Assembly: GCF_000196175.1 (NCBI RefSeq)
Contig: NC_005363.1
Location: 1,240,001-1,304,000 of the forward strand
Origin: Bdellovibrio bacteriovorus HD100
GTDB lineage: Bacteria; Bdellovibrionota; Bdellovibrionia; Bdellovibrionales; Bdellovibrionaceae
Direction of reading: 5' to 3'
DNA: 64,000 bases
Shown here: one piece after another, positions 48,729 through 59,462 of the stretch
Layout of the letters: each line of letters opens with the position of its first letter
How positions within the stretch are numbered: the first letter of the stretch is position 1
The notes under the pieces: generated by a model
Told to the model about the DNA's origin: nothing
Seen by the model: only the letters and a program-made list of their open reading frames with translations
Database searches by the model: none
Translations under genes and position numbers: made by a program

Positions 48729-49907
48729 ATGTCCCACAGCGCCTTCGGTGTGCTTAAGTTCCGAGATCTGGAATTTCGCGGAAAGCATCAGTGAAGCCAG
48801 CACAAAGATGGCCCCGACATAGCCGACAGACCCGATATGGTTCGTGGAGGAAATGCTGCCAAGCAGGGCTCCTCCGCCAATGCCGATATTGAAAATGCCA
48901 GAGTACAGCGACATTGCCACATCCTGCACATCAGGGGCTTCCTTTAAAACAGCGGACTGGAATATCAGGCACAGAAGGGTCAGGGCTGTTCCCCAGACAA
49001 ATGCCAGCGCCATGAGCCAGATTTGTGAATGCACGGCCAGTGTCATCAACAGCAGGCTTGAGAAAACGATCCCGAGTGATATCCACAGTGCATTTTTCGG
49101 ATGTTTGTAAATAATCTTGCTGCCCAGGATGCTGCCGAAAACTCCAGAAGCACCAAACACCAATAGCAAAACCACGACGAAATCCGTTGAAATTCCACCC
49201 ACCGCCAGCAGGAACGGTTTGATGTATGTAAACGCGGTGAAGTGCCCGGTCACGGTCAGAGCCGTCATCAGGTAAACCAGCACCAGGGATTTTCGCTTGA
49301 ACAATGAAGGCACATTTTTAAACGTGGTGATGCTCTGGCTTGGTAAGGAGGGGAGCATGCGATACAGAATAACGTAAATGACGAAGGCCACCAGCGCGAT
49401 CAAAGAAAAGGCCATGCGCCAGCCAAAGCTCTGCCCCAGGAAAGTGCCCAAAGGGATCCCCAGGATATTTCCCAGAGAGGCTCCCATTGCAATTATCGAT
49501 AAAGCTTTGGCTCGTCCCCCGGCCGGGCCCAGGCGGATCGCCAGGGGGATCGCAATGGACCAAAACACCGCATGGGCAAAAGCCACGATGATCCGGCAGA
49601 CCAGCAGCATGCCAAAGCTTGCCGCCAGGCCCGAGGCCAGGTTTGCCACGACGAACGTTCCCAACAGGATCAGCATCAGCCGGCGGCGATCCCAGTGGGA
49701 GCTGACGACCGTCATTGGCAGGGACATTGTCGCGACAATCCAGGCATAGATGGTCATCAGCAGGCCGGTGAAGGCTTCGCTTTTCCCAAGACCTGCAGAA
49801 ATCTCTGGGAGCAGACCCACAGGAATAAACTCGCTGGTCACGAATATGAAACTGGCCAGACTGATGCTGACAGTGGGAAGCCAGGATTTGAGAGAATTTG
49901 TGTTCAT
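48726..49907 (-). CDS. Major facilitator superfamily exporter (SotB/YdeA-like)
   Basis: A 393-residue protein with 12 hydrophobic segments. The N-terminal LASFIFVTSEFIPVGLLPEIS and TGLLMTIYAWIVATMSLPMT, followed by the loop SHWDRRRLMLILLG (MFS motif A), closely resemble E. coli SotB, a sugar and arabinose/IPTG exporter; CRIIVAFAHAVFWSIAIPLAIRL supports the same subgroup. The actual substrate is unknown. ATG 49907 is preferred because homology starts there; a GTG four codons upstream is possible. Confidence 0.88.
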   Translation of the reverse strand: MNTNSLKSWLPTVSISLASFIFVTSEFIPVGLLPEISAGLGKSEAFTGLLMTIYAWIVATMSLPMTVVSSHWDRRRLMLILLGTFVVANLASGLAASFGMLLVCRIIVAFAHAVFWSIAIPLAIRLGPAGGRAKALSIIAMGASLGNILGIPLGTFLGQSFGWRMAFSLIALVAFVIYVILYRMLPSLPSQSITTFKNVPSLFKRKSLVLVYLMTALTVTGHFTAFTYIKPFLLAVGGISTDFVVVLLLVFGASGVFGSILGSKIIYKHPKNALWISLGIVFSSLLLMTLAVHSQIWLMALAFVWGTALTLLCLIFQSAVLKEAPDVQDVAMSLYSGIFNIGIGGGALLGSISSTNHIGSVGYVGAIFVLASLMLSAKFQISELKHTEGAVGH

Positions 49908-50146
49908 GATGCGAACCACCCCAGGGGAATGCGCTTCAGTATGAACCTGTCGGGAAAGACTGGAAAGGAAAATTCCGGTTTTGAATGGAAATCTGACTGT
50001 AACTTAGAAATCCAAAGGGACTTTATTGAATCCCAAAGGTTTTTAAAAAACAGTCTTGCCGCTTCATTTCGACAAAATGTGAAGTCTGGCCTATCTTTGT
50101 GTTAAACTTGTTCCGTCAGCGCACTAAACTTTTCACGGGGGTGTTT

Positions 50147-50674
50147 ATGAAGCATTGGATTTTTGTGATGGTGTTTGTTTTTTCTGCTGCGATTTCCGCC
50201 AAAGAAAAAGAATATGTAAAACCTTCTGATGCCGAGTTAAAGAAAACCCTGACTCCGATGCAGTATCAGTGCACGCAGCAGTCGGCGACTGAAAAGCCTT
50301 TCGACAATGCCTATTGGAATAATAAAAGAGAAGGCATCTATGTCGACATTGTCAGTGGCGAGCCATTGTTCAGTTCTACTGACAAATATGACTCCGGCAC
50401 GGGCTGGCCCAGTTTTACCAAGCCCATCGATGACAGTTCTTTGGTGACAAAGCCTGATTATGAAATGTCGGTGGAACGCACTGAGCTGCGTTCCAAAAAG
50501 GCTGACTCGCACCTGGGTCATTTGTTTGACGATGGCCCTAAGGATAAGGGCGGCAAACGATACTGCATCAATTCCGCAGCCCTGAAGTTTATTCCGGTTG
50601 AGGAAATGCAAGCCAAGGGATACGGACAGTATCTGTCGCTGTTCCCGAAATATAAAAAAGAAAAGAAGAAATAG
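50147..50674 (+). CDS. msrB: Exported methionine sulfoxide reductase B
   Basis: A 175-residue MsrB that reduces Met-R-sulfoxide, here with a signal peptide ([18 protein letters not shown]), so periplasmic. The domain is complete: [42 protein letters not shown], the His-containing [12 protein letters not shown] and the catalytic Cys in [11 protein letters not shown]. The two zinc-binding CxxC pairs of many MsrB proteins are missing. The Cys in YQCTQQS may act as resolving cysteine because the usual GCGWPSF position is Thr. GGGGG is the SD. No msrA is adjacent. Confidence 0.92.
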   Translation: MKHWIFVMVFVFSAAISAKEKEYVKPSDAELKKTLTPMQYQCTQQSATEKPFDNAYWNNKREGIYVDIVSGEPLFSSTDKYDSGTGWPSFTKPIDDSSLVTKPDYEMSVERTELRSKKADSHLGHLFDDGPKDKGGKRYCINSAALKFIPVEEMQAKGYGQYLSLFPKYKKEKKK

Positions 50675-50676
50675 AC

Positions 50677-51024
50677 CTATTCCTGACAGGTGATAGAGAT
50701 GTTTTCAGTTCCATCAAGTGTCAGCGTTCCCGTCCAATGACGGGCTGTCACCATGTCCAAAGTAAGATGGGCGCGTTGTTCAGAAACTTTGCTTTGCCAG
50801 ATAAATTGCATGGAGCCGTAGTCTGCATACTGACTGAGCAGTTGGTACTGATTCAAAAAACCCAGTTCCCGTCTGAAACGCACGGTTTCAAGTCCATGCG
50901 GGCCCACCTTAAAATGGATGATTTGGTTCTGATTTTCCCCATGACAGCGGAACTGATAATCGAAGTGTGCCTGGCTTGCTGAGCTTAAAAGCATAAATAG
51001 AACGAAAGAGAAAAGTGTTTTCAT
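50677..51024 (-). CDS. Small secreted protein of unknown function (115 aa)
   Basis: A 115-residue protein with signal peptide (MKTLFSFVLFMLLSSASQA). The mature chain has two cysteines near its ends (FRCHGE and ITCQE), likely one disulfide closing a beta domain (IIHFKVGPHGLETVRF, AHLTLDMVTARHWTGTLTLD). No family recognised. GAAGG serves as SD. It ends 2 nt from the msrB stop in convergent orientation. Confidence 0.68.
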   Translation of the reverse strand: MKTLFSFVLFMLLSSASQAHFDYQFRCHGENQNQIIHFKVGPHGLETVRFRRELGFLNQYQLLSQYADYGSMQFIWQSKVSEQRAHLTLDMVTARHWTGTLTLDGTENISITCQE

Positions 51025-51276
51025 GGTTTTACCTTCACGGGCAATCTAAGCGAGATTGTCAGATTGTGGAATAGCCGGGGAAAAGTTTACCCGGTATTGC
51101 TGGTCAAGATTGCTGAGGCTCAGTTTTAAGCCACACGTTCGGCTGGTGAGAAAGTCACGGTCCGAAACAAGTCCCGTGATTTGAGGCCACTTTTAACACA
51201 ATATGCGTAAAACTCTTAATTCCTGAACCCACTTCTATAAACTTGTCCGGGAAGCGATGAGAGCAAAGGAGTTCAA

Positions 51277-51819
51277 ATGGAAATCTCACCAAGTGGAAGA
51301 AAGCAAGATGCCAAACACAAAGGCTCAACCCCGCATTCGAAGCTGCTGGTGATTGATCGCCAGTTTGATGTGCCACTGGAGAAGCTGTTTGCCGCCTTTA
51401 GCAGCGCGGAGGCCCTTAAAAGATGGTGGTGGCCGGAGGGCATTTACGCAGATCACATTGATTGGGAGCTGCGGGACGGCGGCAAGTACTTCATCAATAT
51501 GAAGGGCTACGATCAGAGTGCCAGCGGCATGGCCGGTTGGATTGAAGAGGTGGTAAAAAACGAACGCATCGTTATGACCGACCAATTCGCCAATGAAAAA
51601 GGCGAGCCGATCTCGGCCAAAGAAGCCAACATGCCAGGGGAATGGCCCGCCAAAGGCTATATCACCTTCGAGTTTGAATCCCGCGGGAAGGATCGCAGTG
51701 CTTTTAGGCTGTCGCAAGAAGGTATCCCCAATGAATTGCAAGCGGAGTGTATTCAAGGCTGGGCAGAGTCTTTTGAAAAACTGAAGAAATACTTGGCGGG
51801 GCCGGCGCAAGGCCACTAA
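51277..51819 (+). CDS. SRPBCC (AHSA1/START-like) domain protein
   Basis: A 180-residue protein with one START-like domain: DRQFDVPLEKLFAAFSSAEALKRWWWPEG, then DWELRDGGKYFINMKG, WIEEVVKNERIVMTDQFA, YITFEFESRG and the C-terminal helix ECIQGWAESFEKLKKYL. This matches the activator-of-Hsp90-ATPase-1-like (AHSA1) group, which binds small hydrophobic ligands in a helix-grip cavity. The ligand is unknown. AAAGGAG is the SD; the first 25 residues are polar and variable. Confidence 0.87.
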   Translation: MEISPSGRKQDAKHKGSTPHSKLLVIDRQFDVPLEKLFAAFSSAEALKRWWWPEGIYADHIDWELRDGGKYFINMKGYDQSASGMAGWIEEVVKNERIVMTDQFANEKGEPISAKEANMPGEWPAKGYITFEFESRGKDRSAFRLSQEGIPNELQAECIQGWAESFEKLKKYLAGPAQGH

Positions 51820-51980
51820 GGTGGCATACATCAAAAGTACGATGATCTTTGCCGTTTGTATTTCGTTGTCGTAATCCCACGAGAAGAATGATTAAGAGAC
51901 TGAAAAGGTCTTGGGGCCTTGGTACAGAACAGGCCTCCAGGTGATCATCTTTTCTTAACAACGACCCGATCTTTATTCCA

Positions 51981-52610
51981 ATGGTGCGATCATGCTTTTA
52001 CAGCTTCCTTATTTTGTGCGTTTTTTTTGGGTTGTCGAAAGACTGCCAGGCAAGCAATGTGGGCTTGTTTCCGGGAACGCGCGTGAGTGCATTTCAAAGC
52101 GTCTATTCCGGTGAAAAAGGCAAATCATTTGCGGAGTCCTCTTCTGGGGTGGGCGCCGGGGTTTCCGTGTATATGGATGGTAAATACCTGACTCCCTATT
52201 TTGGTTTCAAAGTGGGCAGCATGGCGGGAACTCAGATGTTTCTTGATAACGCCTCCGAAGTTTCCACCTCGTTCAACTATTACAGCGCCAGTGCGGAGGC
52301 GGGGTTTCATCTGTTTCCTATTGAACGTCGCAAGAAGGGCTTTAATGTTTATTTCTCGGGTGGCGGGGTGATTGGTTACAATTTTGTGGCCTTGAACAAA
52401 GAGGCCTCTCTGGAAAACATCCCTTACAGTGATCAGTCATTTTCCACGGGGTACGTGGCGGGAGTGGGTTCAGAGTGGATTCTGAACTCTGCTGACAAAA
52501 ATAAATGGAATCTCAATGCTGAAGTTCTATTTAAGAATGAAAGCAGCACTTTATTCAACCAGCGATACGATCTAAGCTGCATGGTTTTTTCCCTCGGTCT
52601 GGGGTGGTAG
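51981..52610 (+). CDS. Probable outer-membrane beta-barrel protein (209 aa)
   Basis: A 209-residue protein with signal peptide (CFYSFLILCVFFGLSKDCQA). The mature part alternates polar and hydrophobic residues in about eight strands (GVGAGVSVYMDGKYLTPYFG, FNYYSASAEAGFHLFP, FNVYFSGGGVIGYNFV, FSTGYVAGVGSEWIL) and ends VFSLGLGW, with the aromatic C-terminus expected for an OmpA/OprF-like eight-strand barrel. No extra domain. No clear SD before ATG 51981. Function unknown. Confidence 0.72.
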   Translation: MVRSCFYSFLILCVFFGLSKDCQASNVGLFPGTRVSAFQSVYSGEKGKSFAESSSGVGAGVSVYMDGKYLTPYFGFKVGSMAGTQMFLDNASEVSTSFNYYSASAEAGFHLFPIERRKKGFNVYFSGGGVIGYNFVALNKEASLENIPYSDQSFSTGYVAGVGSEWILNSADKNKWNLNAEVLFKNESSTLFNQRYDLSCMVFSLGLGW

Positions 52611-52788
52611 TCCTATTTTCACATTTGCGTAATACAATGTCGGACGTCGTTTCGATAAAATGCCAGCACATGCTTTTAGGCAACTACAGCCTTTATTGTT
52701 CGAGATTTTCCATTCGACGATTCAGAATCTCATTTCAGGCTAAAGTCTAAATCAAGCTATCCAAAAACATAGAGAGAAAGGAATCTCA

Positions 52789-54075
52789 ATGGAACGTTAT
52801 TGGTCTCAACGAATAGTTGCTTCGGTTCTGACGCTGCAGTTTGCAGCTGTTGCGCATGCGGATGTGCAAATCCCTGCCTACACCAACGGGGCGGAATTGT
52901 TTAATGAAGCTCAGAACAAACCGCCATTTGAAGGTGTTGGTCGCATTGGCGATGTTACCCGTCAGGCGGGTGGAGGTTTGTACAGGCTGGATCTGGTCAA
53001 GCCTCTTCCGCTGACAAGTCTGAAGGCAAAACCAAGTGCCGGACGGGTCAAGATTGTGACGGTGACACTGGTGACCGACAAAGGGGACCGTATCCCGGTG
53101 AAGGCGTATAACAATGTGGTTGTCGCCAGCACGGATCAGCCTCTGGCCTCAGAGCTTTTGAACACTCCAGCCCCGATTTCAGTGGTCGAAGTGCAGGCTG
53201 AAGCCATGGGTGGGAAAGCGGCTCTGGACATCAATGCCATCTCTAACAGCGAGATTCCCAAATTGAATCTGCGTGGAGAAGAAGTGGCCTGCAAAAAGAA
53301 CATCGATGCGACCTTGAAGGAGCATCTGGACGTGGTGCAGGTGTGGGCTGGTCGTGCTGAAGTCAGTGCGCCAGGCTCCATTCAGGAAAAATATGCCACG
53401 AAAGAGTTCAACCGCTATGTGAACGAGTTTATCTCGGTCCTGAAGGCTGACAAAGCGGCTTTTGCCTCCACTGAATACACGGTGACATTGCTGAATTTCT
53501 TTGCGGAAAGACACAATACGGCCCGTGCGGAAAGTGCCGCTGATGTGGCTTATAAAAATATGGCGATGGAAACCTTCAATGCATTTCTGCTGGCTCTGCA
53601 AAGTGATCAAACTTGCTACAATATCGGCAGCGAGGGCATGATCAAGATTGCGACAGACTTCCAGAAACGTCTTGAAGGCAATAAACCGGACAGCCGTGCC
53701 AGAAAGTTGTACGAAGTTTTTGTTGTCGGAATCGGCAAGCTGATCCCGACACAATACCGTAAAGAGCTGGCGGCCAAAAATCTGACTTTCCGTCAGGCAG
53801 ACAATGAAGGTCATAAGTATTATAAACTGGTCACCACCAGCAAGCCAGACAACTTCCTGAAGGCCACTCATCAGGACATGAGTGCTTCAGCTTATGCCGT
53901 GGCGGAGCAGGCTTTGAATCGTGAAGTGAAAACCATGACCAGCGACCAGCGCTACGAGCTGATCGTTGAGTATCAGGCGAAATACAACGATGCTGCAAAC
54001 TATCCTGCTGAGATCATGATGAAGTACCTCATCATTCTGTCTGAAAGTGGCACTTTGTTCCGTATCTATCGTTAG
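52789..54075 (+). CDS. Exported beta-sandwich plus helical protein of unknown function (428 aa)
   Basis: A 428-residue protein with signal peptide (RIVASVLTLQFAAVAHA). Residues about 45-150 form a predicted beta-sandwich (GLYRLDLVKPLPLTSLKAKP, RVKIVTVTLVTDKGDRIPVK, ISVVEVQAEAMGGKAALDI), like jellyroll domains found in several Bdellovibrio exported proteins; residues 165-428 are mostly helical with two cysteines (VACKKN, DQTCYN). No catalytic motif seen. AAAGGA is the SD; a good terminator follows. Confidence 0.72.
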   Translation: MERYWSQRIVASVLTLQFAAVAHADVQIPAYTNGAELFNEAQNKPPFEGVGRIGDVTRQAGGGLYRLDLVKPLPLTSLKAKPSAGRVKIVTVTLVTDKGDRIPVKAYNNVVVASTDQPLASELLNTPAPISVVEVQAEAMGGKAALDINAISNSEIPKLNLRGEEVACKKNIDATLKEHLDVVQVWAGRAEVSAPGSIQEKYATKEFNRYVNEFISVLKADKAAFASTEYTVTLLNFFAERHNTARAESAADVAYKNMAMETFNAFLLALQSDQTCYNIGSEGMIKIATDFQKRLEGNKPDSRARKLYEVFVVGIGKLIPTQYRKELAAKNLTFRQADNEGHKYYKLVTTSKPDNFLKATHQDMSASAYAVAEQALNREVKTMTSDQRYELIVEYQAKYNDAANYPAEIMMKYLIILSESGTLFRIYR

Positions 54076-54087
54076 GATTTCATGGCA

Positions 54088-54117
54088 AAAGGCCCGTCGC
54101 AAGGACGGGCCTTTCTT
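54088..54117 (+). terminator. Terminator after the exported 428-residue protein
   Basis: AAAGGCCCGTC-GCAAG-GACGGGCCTTT then CTTATT: an 11-bp GC-rich stem. Confidence 0.88.
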
Positions 54118-54177
54118 ATTTCATCATATCCCCGACGCAGAGTCCTCGCCGGTTGTGACATGAGGATCAGTCGCCAT

Positions 54178-54203
54178 CACCCGGGAAAGCCGGGTGGTTT
54201 TTT
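54178..54203 (+). terminator. Second, independent terminator hairpin
   Basis: CACCCGG-GAAAG-CCGGGTG followed by GTTTTTT. It lies 60 bp after the first terminator with no gene between. Confidence 0.8.
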
Positions 54204-54349
54204 CATTGTTAACTCCTAAGTGCGCTAAATTCGAGCTGAGCCAGACCGTGACGGATTCCCGACGGGCCGACAGGGGGCTTTCCGCCATTCTGGTGTCCTT
54301 CCAGAGCGAAATAGGCTATAGTCAGCCCTCGCTTTATCCGGGAGCCCGT

Positions 54350-55576
54350 ATGAATACCTTTGCTGATTTTGAGCTGTTGCCTTCTCTTTTGAAAACCCTG
54401 AAGACTTTGAAGATTTCCAAACCCACGGACATTCAAAAACAGGCCATTCCTTTGATCATGAGCCATCAGGCCGTGGTCGGAGTCTCTGAAACGGGTAGCG
54501 GCAAAACGTTGGCGTATGTGCTGCCAATTTTGAATTATCTGAAGTCTTTGGAAGAATCCGGAGACCCGGTGAAAGAGGAAAACGCACCTCGCGCGGTGGT
54601 TATGGTGCCGTCCCGGGAGTTGGGCGAGCAAGTGGCCAAGGTCTTTAAATCCATGACTCACGATACAAGACTGCGGGTTCGTCCGGCTCTGGGCGGGATG
54701 AGCCTTGAACAGGCCCGTCGCAACACCTCCGGGGCCTTTGAAGTTCTGCTGGCAACACCGGGCCGTCTGGTGCAGATGCTGAACAAGGACCTGATCAGTC
54801 TGCGTGATGTGCGGTTTTTGATTTTCGATGAAGCCGATCAAATGTTGGATCAGGGTTTTTTGCCTGACACCAATCGTATCGTCGACTGCTGCCCAGAGGA
54901 TGTGAATCTGGCGCTGTTTTCAGCCACAGTTTCCAAAACCGTGGAAAAGCTGATGAATGATTTGTTCGCCAAGGCCGAAGTCATTCGTAGTAAAAACAGC
55001 GGGAAGGTGGTTTCCACTTTAAAAACCAAAAACCTGACGGTCGAAGATGGCAAACGCTGGCCGCTGTTTGAAAAAGTACTGGCGCAGAAAGTGGACGGTG
55101 GCACCATCGTCTTTGCCAACACCCGTGAACAGTGTGACAAGATCGCCAAGGAATTGACGGACAAGGGCCACGCTTGTGTGGTCTATCGCGGAGAAATGGA
55201 TAAAAACGAGCGCCGAACGAATCTGAAGAAATTCCGTGACGGCCAGGTGGGCCTGTTGGTGGCCACCGATCTGGCGGGTCGGGGGCTGGACGTGTCCAAT
55301 ATCGCACGCGTGATCAACTATCACTTGCCGAAAGAAATGGAAAACTATCTGCACCGGGCGGGGCGCACGGCGCGGGCCGGTCGTCCGGGGTTGGTGGTGA
55401 ATCTGGTCACCGAGCGTGACAGCCGTCTGATTGCGGCTTTGGAGGGTAATAAGCCTCCTTCATTGGAAAAAAAGACCCAGCACCAGGGGAAACCTCGGGT
55501 TGCCTCCAAAACGCGATTCACTGACGCCAAAGGAAAGGCCGGATACGCAAAATCCATGGGAGTAAAAAAGCGCTAA
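54350..55576 (+). CDS. DEAD-box RNA helicase
   Basis: A 408-residue ATP-dependent RNA helicase. Motifs in order: Q motif with the upstream Phe (FADFELLPSLLKTLKTLKI...PTDIQKQAIP), I SETGSGKT, Ia PSRELGEQV, Ib TPGRL, II FDEADQML (DEAD), III SAT, IV IVFANTR, V ATDLAGRGLDV and VI HRAGRTARAGR. The C-terminal tail is short and basic (KTRFTDAKGKAGYAKSMGVKKR), as in RhlE-type helicases active in ribosome assembly or RNA decay. ATG 54350 with GGGAG SD is chosen; the longer frame upstream is not homologous and contains terminator-proximal sequence. Confidence 0.94.
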   Translation: MNTFADFELLPSLLKTLKTLKISKPTDIQKQAIPLIMSHQAVVGVSETGSGKTLAYVLPILNYLKSLEESGDPVKEENAPRAVVMVPSRELGEQVAKVFKSMTHDTRLRVRPALGGMSLEQARRNTSGAFEVLLATPGRLVQMLNKDLISLRDVRFLIFDEADQMLDQGFLPDTNRIVDCCPEDVNLALFSATVSKTVEKLMNDLFAKAEVIRSKNSGKVVSTLKTKNLTVEDGKRWPLFEKVLAQKVDGGTIVFANTREQCDKIAKELTDKGHACVVYRGEMDKNERRTNLKKFRDGQVGLLVATDLAGRGLDVSNIARVINYHLPKEMENYLHRAGRTARAGRPGLVVNLVTERDSRLIAALEGNKPPSLEKKTQHQGKPRVASKTRFTDAKGKAGYAKSMGVKKR

Positions 55577-55649
55577 CTGCGCCTTAGCTTATGCAGGGCA
55601 GCAGGAGGGCTTTCGGGCCTAACCAGAGCCAGTTAAGACCCTCCCAGAC

Positions 55650-55686
55650 TTGACAGAAATCAGGTCGAGGAGTGTACTGGTACGCT

Positions 55687-55689
<3 letters not shown>
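55650..55689 (+). promoter_or_regulatory. Leaderless promoter of glnS (TTGACA-17-TGTACT)
   Basis: TTGACA (55650-55655), 17-bp spacer, TGTACT (55673-55678). The predicted +1 is 55685, two bases before ATG 55687, so an SD could not be in the transcript. Confidence 0.6.
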
Positions 55690-57366
<1,677 letters not shown>

Positions 57367-57388
57367 GAAATTGAAAATTCAAACGACG

Positions 57389-57415
57389 AAGGCAGCCCCG
57401 AGCTGCCTTTGTTTT
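57389..57415 (+). terminator. Terminator after glnS
   Basis: AGGCAGC-CCCGA-GCTGCCT followed by TTGTTTT, ending just before the SD of the next gene. Confidence 0.75.
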
Positions 57416-57428
57416 ATAGGTGGTCGCT

Positions 57429-58703
57429 ATGTTGTTTGCTGAAAGTGTTTATAAGACCCGTCAGGGGAAAGTGGCCGACGCCTGGAAAGGCCTGTTAGGT
57501 CCCCAGGATCTGGTCCTGATTCACAGTGGTGAGGCCGTGCAAAAGCCGGGTGGCCTGGATCAGACGTATGATTTTCTGCCTCATCCCTCCTATTTCTGGC
57601 TGACCGGACACCGCCGTGATGAAGGTGTCATGGCTTATTCTGTGAGCGAAGGCTGGATTGAACATCAACGTCCACTCAGTCCCGTGGACATCGTCTGGGA
57701 GGGCGCTGAAGGAAATTTTGAATGCGAACACACTCTGGTGGATCTGCAAAAGAAGTTGCAGGGCGGGGCGTACAAGCGCGTGTTCCACCTGGGACAGACA
57801 TCAGAAAAGTCATTTGAAGCCGAAACCCGCGAACTGTCGATCAAGCTGGATCAGGTTCGTCGTTGCAAAGATTCACACGAAGTTCAGTTGATTCGTCAGA
57901 TCGCTGCGATGGCCAACAAAGGTTATCAGGCGTTGCAAAATGCATTAAGACCGGGAATCACCGAGCGTGAACTGCAATTGCATTATGAAAACGCCGTGTT
58001 GATGGCGGGCGCTGACAAGATGCCTTACGGTTCGATTGTGGGCAGTGGCGAAAACGCGGCAATCTTGCACGCGGTTCCGACCAAAAAGAAAGTTGTTTCT
58101 GGCGAATTGGTGCTGGTTGATGCCGGTGCTGATATTGAAGACTATTGTGTCGATATCACCCGCGTATTCGCTGTGGATGGTAAGTTCACCGGGCAGCAAA
58201 AGGATGTTTATGACCTGGTTCATGACGCTTATAAAGCCTCTGTGGCCCTGTGCCGCCCGGGGACTCAGTGGCGTGATGTTCATATGAAATCCGCCCGCGT
58301 GATTGCTGAAGGTTTGCAGCAGTGGGGCATTTGGAAAAGCTCCGTGGATGCGGCTTTGGAATCCGGCGCGATTTCCGTATTCTATCCGCATGGCGTGGGT
58401 CACCTGGTGGGCTTGAAAGTGCGTGACACCGGCAATCCGGAAAACGTGAATCCACAACGCTATTACGGAGCTCGTCTGCGTGTGGATCTGGAGTTAAAAG
58501 AAAATTACCTGATCACGGTTGAGCCGGGCTGCTATTTCGCCCGTGCGTTTATTGAAGACAATGACCTCCGCGAAAAATACAAGGACCACATTCAGTGGTC
58601 CGAGGCTGAAAAGTGGAAGTCCTTTGGCGGGGTTCGTCTGGAAGATGACATCCTGATCACAAAAGGTGAGGCAGAGAGTCTTACCAACGTTGTTCTCAAG
58701 TAA
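57429..58703 (+). CDS. M24B family Xaa-Pro aminopeptidase
   Basis: A 424-residue metallopeptidase. An N-terminal creatinase-type domain (residues about 20-150, YDFLPHPSYFWLTGHRRDEG) precedes the pita-bread catalytic domain with metal ligands Asp in VLVDAGADIEDYCVDITR (two), His in PHGVGHLVGL, Glu in TVEPGCYF and Glu in VRLEDDILIT. This set and length fit aminopeptidase P or Xaa-Pro dipeptidase; the two cannot be separated by sight. TAGGTGG is the SD for ATG 57429. Probably a cytosolic step in degrading proline peptides from protein digestion. Confidence 0.92.
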   Translation: MLFAESVYKTRQGKVADAWKGLLGPQDLVLIHSGEAVQKPGGLDQTYDFLPHPSYFWLTGHRRDEGVMAYSVSEGWIEHQRPLSPVDIVWEGAEGNFECEHTLVDLQKKLQGGAYKRVFHLGQTSEKSFEAETRELSIKLDQVRRCKDSHEVQLIRQIAAMANKGYQALQNALRPGITERELQLHYENAVLMAGADKMPYGSIVGSGENAAILHAVPTKKKVVSGELVLVDAGADIEDYCVDITRVFAVDGKFTGQQKDVYDLVHDAYKASVALCRPGTQWRDVHMKSARVIAEGLQQWGIWKSSVDAALESGAISVFYPHGVGHLVGLKVRDTGNPENVNPQRYYGARLRVDLELKENYLITVEPGCYFARAFIEDNDLREKYKDHIQWSEAEKWKSFGGVRLEDDILITKGEAESLTNVVLK

Positions 58704-58705
58704 AA

Positions 58706-58942
58706 TTACAACGAGGTCTCCTGGCCGGCTTTAAGCCAGGAGGACCACTTCTGTGAATCATAGTCTAAATCTGGGACACTTTCATGGGCCTCCATTGACG
58801 TGTCAAAACCATTGGCCTTTTCGTCACCTTCGCGCGAAGAGGGATGCTCACGCATCTCGGCTTCCACAGTCCACTTTGGACGTGTCAGTATGATTGCCAA
58901 GATGAAACCCACAACAATCAGCACGATATATCGTTTGCGCAT
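58706..58942 (-). CDS. Small single-pass membrane protein (78 aa)
   Basis: A 78-residue protein with an N-terminal anchor (RKRYIVLIVVGFILAIILT) and a polar, acidic remainder (TVEAEMREHPSSREGDEKAN, SVPDLDYDSQKWSSWLKAG). The basic RKR before the anchor suggests the tail is outside the cytoplasm. AAGGGGG is the SD for ATG 58942; the in-frame ATG 11 codons upstream is not needed. No family recognised. It ends 2 nt from the M24 gene stop, convergent. Confidence 0.68.
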   Translation of the reverse strand: MRKRYIVLIVVGFILAIILTRPKWTVEAEMREHPSSREGDEKANGFDTSMEAHESVPDLDYDSQKWSSWLKAGQETSL

Positions 58943-59462
58943 TGGTCCCCCTTCTCCCACAGGAGTTTGAGACAATGCAAGACCGTGCCGAACCCTTCGG
59001 CAAAAATAAGCGGCAAAGAGCTTCTAAAGTTTAGACAATCGCCAGTCGCTAGACAGCGGGACTGCAATTGCTTGATTCCACTCTGAAAATGTCAGGGCGC
59101 GATGATTTGAGTGTCTACCAGCTGAACATGACGAGTTCCTGGGCTGCCCAGCACCAGTGTCGTGGGAGTGGTCATCCCATTGGTTTTTTCATCGCCTTGT
59201 TTTTTTACGATGGGCCGATTCTTCTTAGGTTTTGCGTTCATTCTTCAATTCACCCTATACAGATAAACGTTCAAAAGTGAGGTCAATCAAAGCTGAGACC
59301 TTAACGGGAACAGTGTTGTTAGGCATAAAGAGTGTCGATGGCCGATACAATTGGCAAGCGAAATGTTCCGTGGGCTAGTAAAAAGGAATTTTGCTCAGAT
59401 ACATATTTGTTTAGTTCGATGACGGGAGGATCATTGTTCGCACGAACTTACAAGGAGGAATT
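58943..59462. other. 520-bp stretch without a recognised gene
   Basis: I find no supported coding sequence. A 70-codon frame at 59068-59280 lacks an SD and protein-like composition. At 59108-59130 the minus strand reads like a tRNA D arm (TTCAGCTGGTAGACACTC), but no T arm or acceptor stem can be paired. The last 10 bp hold the SD of the next gene. Confidence 0.5.

Noticed and set aside
52732-52770. TAAAGTCT upstream of the 428-residue exported protein as a sigma28 -35.
   Set aside because: No GCCGATAA-like -10 follows at 11-12 nt.
54159-54170. ACATGAGGATCA, a match to half of the MS2 coat-protein hairpin.
   Set aside because: The pairing half is absent; a 12-nt match is coincidental.
59105-59145. 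tRNA-like D-arm sequence on the minus strand.
   Set aside because: TTCAGCTGGTAGACACTC resembles a D arm, but its stem is mismatched and no anticodon arm, T arm or acceptor stem can be found at the right distances.
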